This document shows positions 1 through 4,866 of a stretch of 8,099 nt of DNA, piece after piece; the stretch's first letter is position 1; every line of letters begins with the position of its first letter. The translations under genes and the position numbers were made by a program. The DNA is taken from assembly GCA_036562635.1 (NCBI GenBank), contig DATCJU010000123.1, positions 1 through 8,099 on the forward strand. Reading direction: 5' to 3'. The notes under the pieces were generated by a model, which was not told the DNA's origin, ran no database searches, and saw only the letters and a list, made by a program, of their open reading frames with translations. Source of the DNA: DATCJU01 sp036562635 (lineage in GTDB: Bacteria > Actinomycetota > Actinomycetes > Mycobacteriales > Pseudonocardiaceae).

Positions 1-331
1 GCTGGGCGAGGTGCCGGTGTTGTTCGCCGGGATGGCGCCGCTTGGCAGTTTCCGGTCCCTGCCGCAGCCGATGCGCTGGGTGCTGGGCTGGTGGGCACGG
101 CTGCTGGCACAGGCCGCCACCTCGGTGCCCGACCTGCGGTACGTCACCGTCCTGGTGGAGCTGCCCGGTGACGGCCTGGCGCTGGCCGAGGACGGGTTCC
201 ACCCCTCGGCGGCGGGCTACCGCACCTGGGCGCACCACCTCGGCGCACCTCTCGCCGAGCTGCTCCCGGCGTACGGGAGTCCCGAGGAGGACACGGACCG
301 TCCGGAGCCGGGCCTCCGGTCGCACGGCTGA
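1..331 (+). CDS. SGNH/GDSL-family hydrolase, C-terminal fragment (5' end outside window)
   Basis: The reading frame is already open at position 2 and ends at TGA 329-331, leaving 109 residues of the C-terminal part of a protein. The clearest mark is the stretch EDGFHPSAAGY. It matches block V of SGNH/GDSL esterases, DxxHPSxxGY, which supplies the catalytic Asp and His of the triad. The block I serine (GDS) would lie upstream, outside the window. The preceding segment, with a hydrophobic strand (VPVLFAGMAPLG) and a helix with several Trp residues, fits the alpha/beta fold before that block. The last ~18 residues are acidic, Pro-rich and probably disordered. Family members hydrolyse ester bonds of lipids, acylated sugars or other small substrates; the substrate cannot be told from this fragment. 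It converges on the aminotransferase gene with 38 bp between the stop codons. Family assignment is fairly secure; function is not. Confidence 0.8.
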   Translation, partial: LGEVPVLFAGMAPLGSFRSLPQPMRWVLGWWARLLAQAATSVPDLRYVTVLVELPGDGLALAEDGFHPSAAGYRTWAHHLGAPLAELLPAYGSPEEDTDRPEPGLRSHG

Positions 332-344
332 CCCGACGTCGCCA

Positions 345-368
345 CCGCCCTCCCGGCCAGGAGGGCGG
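345..368. terminator. Short GC hairpin between convergent genes, probable bidirectional terminator
   Basis: Positions 345-353 (CCGCCCTCC) pair perfectly with 360-368 (GGAGGGCGG) around a 6-nt loop, giving a 9-bp stem. It fills most of the 38-bp gap between the hydrolase stop and the aminotransferase stop, which face each other. There is no T-tract on either side, as is common for actinobacterial terminators. The call therefore rests on stem strength and position. Confidence 0.6.
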
Positions 369-369
369 G

Positions 370-1503
370 TCAGCGCCTGTGGCGCAACCAGTCGGCGAAC
401 GTGGCGAGCGCCTCCTCCGCACCTCGGCGTCCCACCCCGATGCGGAACCGGTCGGTGGGCACGGGAGTGAGCTTCGAGCGGTACACACTGCTGGGCAGCA
501 GCAGCACGCCGGCCTCCTCGACCAGCCGCCGGCAGAACTCCTCCACACCCTCCCGGCCGAGGTAGCGGGGGAAGCAGACGCACCCTCCGTCCGGCGGGGA
601 CCACTCGAACAGGTCGGCGAACTCGGAGAAGAACGCGTCGAACAGCGTCAGGTTCGCCTCGACGATGCCCCGGCTGCGGGCCAGCAGGTGGTCACGGGCC
701 CTGAGCGCGATCCGGGCCAGCACCTCGCTCGGCGCGGCGTTGCAGATCGAGGTGTAGTGCTTGGCTCGCTCCAGCCGGGTCAGCACCTCGCGGTCCCGGC
801 AGACGATCCAGCCGATGCGCAGTCCGGGCAGACCGAGGGCCTTGGACACGACGTTCAGCGACAGCGCCCGTTCGGACAGGTCCGCGGCCTGCGGGAGCGT
901 GTGGACGGGAGGGCGCTCGATCCCCCGGTGCACCTCGTCGCTGAACAGGTGGATCCCGCGCTCGTCACACAACCGGACCAGCGCGCGGAAGTCCGCCTCG
1001 GCGATGACCTTCCCCGTGGGGTTGTTCGGGAAGTTCACCGACACCACCCGGGTGTTCGGGCGTAGGGCGGCCACCACCGCGTCCAGGTCCAGTGCCCAGT
1101 CGCGGTCCGGGTCCAGCGCCACCCCGGTGACCTCGCACCGGGACAACGGCACGGTCTCGGCGGCCTGGTAGTTCGGGGTGATCACCACGGCGTGGTCGCC
1201 GGGGTCGAGCAGCACCTGCATGGCCAGGTAGATGCCCTCCTCGGCGCCGGCGAAGCAGATGACGTCCTCGGGGGTGGCGTGCTCGTAGGTCGCGGCGATC
1301 GCCGCGCGCAGCTCCGGGTCGCCGTAGGTGGGGGTGTAGCCCAGGCGCAGGTCGTGCCAGGCCGCCAGGTCGTCGGGACCGGCCAGCTCCAGCAGCTCCC
1401 GCACCGAGAGGGTCTCGCAGTCCGATGCGGTGAGGTTGTGGCGGGCGGTGAACTCCCACCGGGAGAAGTGCGTTTCCAGCCGGAACTCGGGCAGGAAGGT
1501 CAC
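370..1503 (-). CDS. PLP-dependent aminotransferase, class I/II (fold type I)
   Basis: This 377-residue protein has all the marks of a fold-type-I class I/II aminotransferase. The substrate/cofactor loop NFPNNPTG is at residues 157-164. SDEV is at 188-191, with Asp189 expected to contact the pyridine nitrogen. The PLP Schiff-base lysine is Lys221 in VSKALGLPGLRIGW, and the carboxylate-binding Arg is Arg354 in FRIG. YTPTYGDPELR (57-67) is the usual N-terminal Y..GxxxLR segment. The length is normal for the family and no key residue is missing. The start is GTG at 1503-1501, overlapping the regulator stop by 4 bp (GTGA), with AGAGAGGA about 7 nt upstream (1511-1517). Known roles are transamination of amino acids; some relatives catalyse other PLP chemistry, such as capreomycidine synthases. 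Co-transcription with a YheO/DauR-type regulator suggests the substrate or product is the sensed ligand. The substrate is unknown; an amino acid, possibly a D-amino acid, is an inference. Confidence 0.92.
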   Translation of the reverse strand: MTFLPEFRLETHFSRWEFTARHNLTASDCETLSVRELLELAGPDDLAAWHDLRLGYTPTYGDPELRAAIAATYEHATPEDVICFAGAEEGIYLAMQVLLDPGDHAVVITPNYQAAETVPLSRCEVTGVALDPDRDWALDLDAVVAALRPNTRVVSVNFPNNPTGKVIAEADFRALVRLCDERGIHLFSDEVHRGIERPPVHTLPQAADLSERALSLNVVSKALGLPGLRIGWIVCRDREVLTRLERAKHYTSICNAAPSEVLARIALRARDHLLARSRGIVEANLTLFDAFFSEFADLFEWSPPDGGCVCFPRYLGREGVEEFCRRLVEEAGVLLLPSSVYRSKLTPVPTDRFRIGVGRRGAEEALATFADWLRHRR

Positions 1504-2171
1504 GGGGTGTTCCTCTCTGCCGGGGCACCGGAACCGTGGTCGGTGGTGCGCCGCAGCGTGGCCAACAGGGCGTACAGGGTGGAACGGGAGATGCCGAGTG
1601 CCTGGGCGGCCACCGGGGCGGCGTGCCGTACGGCGAGGGCCCCGAGCCGGTCCAGCTCGGCGAGCACCGCGAGTCGGTCGTCACGGGTGAACGCCCTGAC
1701 GGGACGTCCCAGTTCGCGGACCCGACGTCCCACGGTGTCGTGGATCAGTTCCCGCCAGTCCTGGGTGAACAGGGCCTGGGGGCGATCGGCGACGGGGGCG
1801 GCGAACGTGCTGAGCAGGGTGGCGGCCTGCTCCAACGGGGTGCGGTCGAGGTTGACGCACAGCACGGCCTCGGGCCGGCCCTCCTCGTCGCGGACCACCG
1901 CGCTGACGCTGGACAGGGTCCGGCCGTCCGGCAGCAGTTTCGGGTAGGGGCCGTAGACGCCCGACGGGGACGGTTCGAGCTGGTCCAGCTCACCGAGCAG
2001 GGAGGGGTCTCCGGCGGTGCGCCGGGAGAAGGGGTTCCAGATGGCCAGGATCCGGTCGGTCGCCGGGTCGTGCAGCACGACCTCGGCGTGGGGGCTGAGG
2101 AGGCGGGTGATGGCCTCGCAGACCGGAGCCCACCGACGCACCCGGGGATCGTCCGCCGAGGAGTCCGTCAT
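1500..2171 (-). CDS. YheO/DauR-type transcriptional regulator (PAS-like + HTH)
   Basis: This 223-residue protein has the two-domain layout of the YheO/DauR family. Residues ~14-115 form the PAS-like YheO domain. It includes the segments EVVLHDPATDRILAIWN and YGPYPKLLPDGRTLSSVSAVVRD, followed by EAVLCVNLD, where family members have (L/I)CINID. Residues ~160-208 form the C-terminal helix-turn-helix, with ISRSTLYALLATLRR (194-208) as the probable recognition helix. The only well-characterised relative I know is DauR, which represses D-arginine catabolism genes. A ligand-binding repressor role is therefore plausible but inferred. The ATG at 2171-2169 has no spaced Shine-Dalgarno; a -35/-10 pair ends 7 nt before it, implying leaderless translation. 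A large palindrome covers that promoter. The gene is followed, with a 4-bp overlap, by the aminotransferase, so the regulator probably controls its own operon. The C-terminal ~14 residues are unstructured. Confidence 0.88.
   Translation of the reverse strand: MTDSSADDPRVRRWAPVCEAITRLLSPHAEVVLHDPATDRILAIWNPFSRRTAGDPSLLGELDQLEPSPSGVYGPYPKLLPDGRTLSSVSAVVRDEEGRPEAVLCVNLDRTPLEQAATLLSTFAAPVADRPQALFTQDWRELIHDTVGRRVRELGRPVRAFTRDDRLAVLAELDRLGALAVRHAAPVAAQALGISRSTLYALLATLRRTTDHGSGAPAERNTP
1511..1517 (-). promoter_or_regulatory. Shine-Dalgarno of the aminotransferase gene
   Basis: On the minus strand this reads GAGAGGA, 7 nt before the GTG at 1503. It lies inside the last codons of the regulator gene. 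It supports translation starting at the GTG that overlaps the regulator stop, instead of at a downstream codon. Confidence 0.7.
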
Positions 2172-2213
2172 GTCCTAGACACTAAGTCCAGAACGGACTT
2201 TGTGTCCAGAACA
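2171..2213. promoter_or_regulatory. 43-bp interrupted palindrome over the regulator promoter (probable operator)
   Basis: The dyad is centred on 2192, with a 5-nt spacer (2190-2194). Of the 19 arm positions, 16 are complementary. The core AAGTCC/GGACTT (2184-2189 and 2195-2200) is perfect, and GACAC/GTGTC (2178-2182 and 2202-2206) is perfect. Overlaid on it, the 9-mer GTCCAGAAC occurs twice in direct orientation (2186-2194 and 2204-2212), with a related GTCCTAGAC at 2172-2180. TGTGTCCAGAACACA (2201-2215) is itself a near-perfect 15-bp palindrome. The whole element covers the predicted -35 and -10 boxes and reaches the start codon, as expected for a repressor site. The likely ligand is the adjacent YheO-type regulator, acting as an autoregulator. 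That link is inferred. Confidence 0.65.
2179..2208 (-). promoter_or_regulatory. Putative sigma70-type promoter of the regulator-aminotransferase operon, leaderless
   Basis: On the minus strand, TGGACA (2208-2203; consensus TTGACA) is followed after 18 nt by TAGTGT (2184-2179; matches TANNNT). The -10 box ends 7 nt before the ATG at 2171, so transcription would start at or next to the A of the start codon. No Shine-Dalgarno lies at a usable distance, which agrees with a leaderless mRNA, a common arrangement in actinobacteria. The assignment is by eye. Confidence 0.6.
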
Positions 2214-2233
2214 CAAGGCCGGTGGACGACAGA

Positions 2234-2274
2234 ACGGTGGGGTCCCCGCGATCCGATCGCGGGGACCCCACCGT
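2234..2274 (-). terminator. Strong intrinsic-type hairpin after the phosphohexomutase gene
   Basis: Positions 2234-2253 and 2255-2274 are perfectly complementary over 20 bp around C2254; in RNA the tip would open to a small loop. The stem is rich in runs of G and C. It starts about 11 nt after the mutase stop codon in the direction of that operon and lies upstream of the regulator promoter. It should therefore insulate the two units. The sequence after the stem on the minus strand (TTCTGTCGTCC) is only weakly T-rich. Confidence 0.88.
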
Positions 2275-2285
2275 CCGGGATTCGG

Positions 2286-3953
2286 TCAGGCGCCGCCGAC
2301 CAGCGCGGACACCTCGGCGTGCAGCTCGGCCAGACGGGCACCGGCCCGCTGCCGGGCCTCGGCGAGACCGGTCGCGTCCGGTACCGGCTCGACGACCTCC
2401 AGGTACGACTTCAGCTTCGGCTCGGTGCCCGACGGGCGGACGATCACCCGCAGGCCCGCTCCGCGCAGGATCAGCACGTCGGCCCGGGGCTGCAGGTCGG
2501 TGACCTCCACCGGAACCCCGGCCAGCGTGGTGGGCGGGGCGGAACGCAACCGGGCCATGGTGCCGGTGATCCGGTCCAGGTCCGCCACCCGCAGGGAGAT
2601 CTGCTCGGTCAGATGCACCCCGTGCCGCACGGTCAACTCGTCCAGCGCGTCCAGCAGCGAACGGCCCGACGCGGCCAGCTCCGCAGCCAGGTCGCAGGCC
2701 ACCACCGCCGCGGAGATACCGTCCTTGTCCCGCACCGCGTCCGGGTCCACGCAGTGACCGAGCGCCTCCTCGTAGGCGTAGACCAGACCGGTCCCCTGGC
2801 CGTCCCCGGCACGCACCAGCCACTTGAACCCGGTCAGCGTCTCGTCGTAGCGCACCCCGTGCGCCGCGGCGATCGACCGCAGCATCGACGAGGAGACCAC
2901 CGTGGTGGCCACCAGCGGGTCCGGGTGCGTGGTGCGGTCCAGGGTGGCCAGGATGCGCTCGCCCAACAGCACACCCGTCTCGTCACCGCGCAGCATCCGC
3001 CACGTGCCGTCCCGATCGGGCACACCCAGGGCGCAGCGATCGGCGTCAGGGTCCAGCGCGATCGCCAGGTCCGCCCCGGTCTCGGCGGCCAGGCGCAGCA
3101 GCAGGTCGGTGGCGCCCGGCTCCTCCGGGTTGGGGAAGGACACCGTGGGGAAGTCCGGGTCCGGCTCGGCCTGCTCGGGCACCAGGCGGACGTCGGTGAA
3201 GCCGGCGCGGCGCAGGGCGGCCAGCAGCACCTCGCCGCCCACCCCGTGCATCGGAGTGGCCACCACCTTCAGCGCACGCCGCTCCTGCCGCGGCAGACCG
3301 GCCACCCGGTCCAGGTACTCCTCGACGATCTCCTCACCCAGGACCCGCCAGGAGTTCTGCCGCGGCACGGACACCGCGGGACCGACCGCGGCGATCGCCG
3401 CCTCGATCTCGGCGTCCACCGGGGGCACGATCTGCCCGCCCGCGTCCAGGTACACCTTGTAGCCGTTGTCGGCCGGTGGGTTGTGCGAGGCGGTGATCTG
3501 CACCCCGGCCACCGCGCCCAGCCGGCGCACCGCGAACGCCAGCACCGGGGTGGGCAACGGGCGGGGCAGCACCCGGACGTCGAAACCGGCCGCGGCGAGC
3601 ACCCCGGCGGCATCCTCGCAGAACTCGGCCGAACCGTGGCGGGCGTCGCGGCCCACCACCACGACGCCGCCCGCACGGCCCCCGGACCGCAGCCACTCGG
3701 CCAGCCCCGCCGTCGCCCGCACCACCACGGCGCGGTTCATCCCGTTCGTCCCGGCACGGACCGCGCCGCGCAGCCCCGCGGTGCCGAAGGTCAGCGGCCC
3801 GGACATCCGGTCGGCCAGGTCCGCCACCGCCGCCGTGTCGCCCGCCATGGCCGAGGCCAGCACGGCCTGCAGCTCGGCGCGGGACCCCGGGTCCGGGTCG
3901 TCGGCGATCCAGCGCAGGGTGGCGTCCCGCAGCTGTGGGGACAGTCCGGTCAC
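2286..3953 (-). CDS. pmmB: Alpha-D-phosphohexomutase (PmmB/PGM2-like); possible phosphopentomutase
   Basis: This 555-residue protein is a complete four-domain alpha-D-phosphohexomutase. FGTAGLRG is at residues 56-63. The catalytic phosphoserine loop TASHNP is at 154-159 (Ser156 is the phosphate carrier) and is followed by DNGYKVY. The Mg2+ loop DPDADR is at 301-306. The sugar-recognition segments are GFKW (375-378) and EEALG (395-399), the latter followed by RDKDG (408-412). The phosphate-binding loop RPSGTEPK is at 506-513. The enzyme shifts phosphate between C1 and C6 (or C5) through a bisphosphate intermediate in the cytosol. The EEALG...DKDG pattern resembles the PGM2-like branch, which contains phosphopentomutases. 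The gene overlaps the purine nucleoside phosphorylase by 4 bp (GTG start 3953, GTGA). Converting ribose-1-phosphate to ribose-5-phosphate is therefore a plausible main role; phosphomannomutase or phosphoglucomutase activity remains possible. All catalytic residues are present. A strong hairpin follows the stop. Confidence 0.93.
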   Translation of the reverse strand: MTGLSPQLRDATLRWIADDPDPGSRAELQAVLASAMAGDTAAVADLADRMSGPLTFGTAGLRGAVRAGTNGMNRAVVVRATAGLAEWLRSGGRAGGVVVVGRDARHGSAEFCEDAAGVLAAAGFDVRVLPRPLPTPVLAFAVRRLGAVAGVQITASHNPPADNGYKVYLDAGGQIVPPVDAEIEAAIAAVGPAVSVPRQNSWRVLGEEIVEEYLDRVAGLPRQERRALKVVATPMHGVGGEVLLAALRRAGFTDVRLVPEQAEPDPDFPTVSFPNPEEPGATDLLLRLAAETGADLAIALDPDADRCALGVPDRDGTWRMLRGDETGVLLGERILATLDRTTHPDPLVATTVVSSSMLRSIAAAHGVRYDETLTGFKWLVRAGDGQGTGLVYAYEEALGHCVDPDAVRDKDGISAAVVACDLAAELAASGRSLLDALDELTVRHGVHLTEQISLRVADLDRITGTMARLRSAPPTTLAGVPVEVTDLQPRADVLILRGAGLRVIVRPSGTEPKLKSYLEVVEPVPDATGLAEARQRAGARLAELHAEVSALVGGA

Positions 3954-4828
3954 ATCCGCTCCACCAGTTCACGCAGCAGCTTGCCCATGCGGTTGGCGGC
4001 GGCCCGCCCCGCCTCCAGGACCTCCTCGTGGTTCAGCGGTTCCCCGGTGATCCCGGCGGCCAGGTTGGTGACCAGGGACAGGCCGAACACCTCGGCGCCG
4101 GCCGCACGGGCCGCGATCGCCTCCAGGACGGTGGACATACCCACCAGGTCCGCGCCCATGGTGCGCAGCATCCGGATCTCGGCCGGTGTCTCGAAGTGCG
4201 GTCCGGGCAGGCCGGCGTAGACGCCCTCCTCCAGCGAGGGGTCGATCTCACGGGCCATCGCACGCAGCCGCGGCGAGTACAGGTCGGTCAGGTCGACGAA
4301 GGTGGCCCCGACCAGCGGGGAACGGGCGGTGAGGTTCAGGTGGTCGCTGATCAGCACCGGCTGTCCGACCTGCATGCCCTCCCGCAGGCCACCCGCCGCG
4401 TTGGTGAGCACGACCGTGCGGCAGCCGGCAGCCACGGCGGTGCGCACGCCGTGTACCACCTGCGCCACGCCCTTGCCCTCGTACAGGTGGGTGCGGCCGA
4501 GCATCACCAGCACGTTGCTGTTCCCGACGCGCAGCGAGCGGATCTCGCCACCGTGGCCGACGGCGCTGGGCGGAAGGAATCCGGGCAGGTCGGCCATCGC
4601 CACCTCGGCGTTCGGCTCACCGATCACGTCGGCGGCCGGTCGCCACCCGGAGCCGAGGACCACGGCCACGTCGTGGGTGGCCACCCCGGTGCGCTCGGCC
4701 AGGGCGGTGGCGGCCGCGGTCGCTGCGCCGCTCGGGTCCGCCGCAGGGTTACGCGTGGGATCCGCCGTCGGCACCTCGGGTGCGGGTGCGACGGCGGGGT
4801 TCGTGGTGGGGTTCGAGCTACCGGTCAC
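3950..4828 (-). CDS. deoD: Purine nucleoside phosphorylase (trimeric, PNP/MTAP family)
   Basis: It cleaves purine (deoxy)nucleosides with phosphate to give the free base and (deoxy)ribose-1-phosphate. Family motifs appear in order in the 292 residues: VVLGSGW (56-62, phosphate-binding serine), GRTHLYEG (111-118), LTNAAGG (141-147), ISDHLNLT (160-167), GLPGPHFET (206-214), GMSTVLEA (230-237) and SLVTNLAAG (251-259). Glu217 and Asn255 correspond to human Glu201 and Asn243, which recognise 6-oxopurines; inosine and guanosine are thus the expected substrates. The usual trimeric PNP is ~268 residues. Here the first ~35 residues are Pro/Ala/Thr-rich and probably disordered. The true start may be this GTG (4828), which has no Shine-Dalgarno but a -10-like box just upstream, or a later codon such as the GTG at residue 19. 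The stop overlaps the phosphohexomutase start by 4 bp, so the two form an operon. The kinase stop is 34 bp upstream on the same strand. Confidence 0.95.
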   Translation of the reverse strand: MTGSSNPTTNPAVAPAPEVPTADPTRNPAADPSGAATAAATALAERTGVATHDVAVVLGSGWRPAADVIGEPNAEVAMADLPGFLPPSAVGHGGEIRSLRVGNSNVLVMLGRTHLYEGKGVAQVVHGVRTAVAAGCRTVVLTNAAGGLREGMQVGQPVLISDHLNLTARSPLVGATFVDLTDLYSPRLRAMAREIDPSLEEGVYAGLPGPHFETPAEIRMLRTMGADLVGMSTVLEAIAARAAGAEVFGLSLVTNLAAGITGEPLNHEEVLEAGRAAANRMGKLLRELVERM

Positions 4829-4836
4829 GTCTGGGC

Positions 4837-4866
4837 AGCCTAGGGCACACCCGACCGCCCGGTCAG
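4837..4866 (-). promoter_or_regulatory. Possible leaderless promoter of the phosphorylase gene
   Basis: On the minus strand, CTGACC (4866-4861, partly inside the kinase stop region) is followed after 18 nt by TAGGCT (4842-4837, matches TANNNT). The -10 ends 8 nt before the GTG at 4828, and no Shine-Dalgarno is seen. The geometry repeats that of the regulator promoter (18-nt spacer, TAGNNT, start codon right after), but the -35 match is weak. Confidence 0.35.

Noticed and set aside
965..1684. Minus-strand 239-codon frame overlapping both regulator and aminotransferase in another frame
   Set aside because: The Pro/Arg/Gly-rich translation has no motif. Both overlapped genes are full length and intact, so it does not indicate a frameshift or overprinted gene.
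2171..2215. Dyad and repeats before the regulator considered as an attachment site, IS end or CRISPR-like repeat
   Set aside because: There is no integrase, transposase or target duplication nearby, and the repeat units are too few and too short for CRISPR. Overlap with a promoter favours an operator.
1536..4220. Very long plus-strand open frame (894 codons) opposite the regulator and phosphohexomutase genes, rich in Gly, Arg, Gln and His
   Set aside because: It runs antisense to three well-supported genes. Its composition is the usual mirror of GC-biased third positions, it has no recognisable motif, and it crosses the operator and the terminator hairpin. It is a shadow frame.
3935..4843. 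Plus-strand 302-codon open frame opposite the phosphorylase gene
   Set aside because: It has low-complexity His/Gln/Gly-rich composition and no start signal. It is fully explained as the antisense shadow of the phosphorylase.
4853..4864. Small inverted repeat GACCG/CGGTC at the kinase stop, considered as a terminator
   Set aside because: The stem is only 5 bp with a 2-nt loop and overlaps the stop codon. It is too weak to separate the kinase from the phosphorylase gene.
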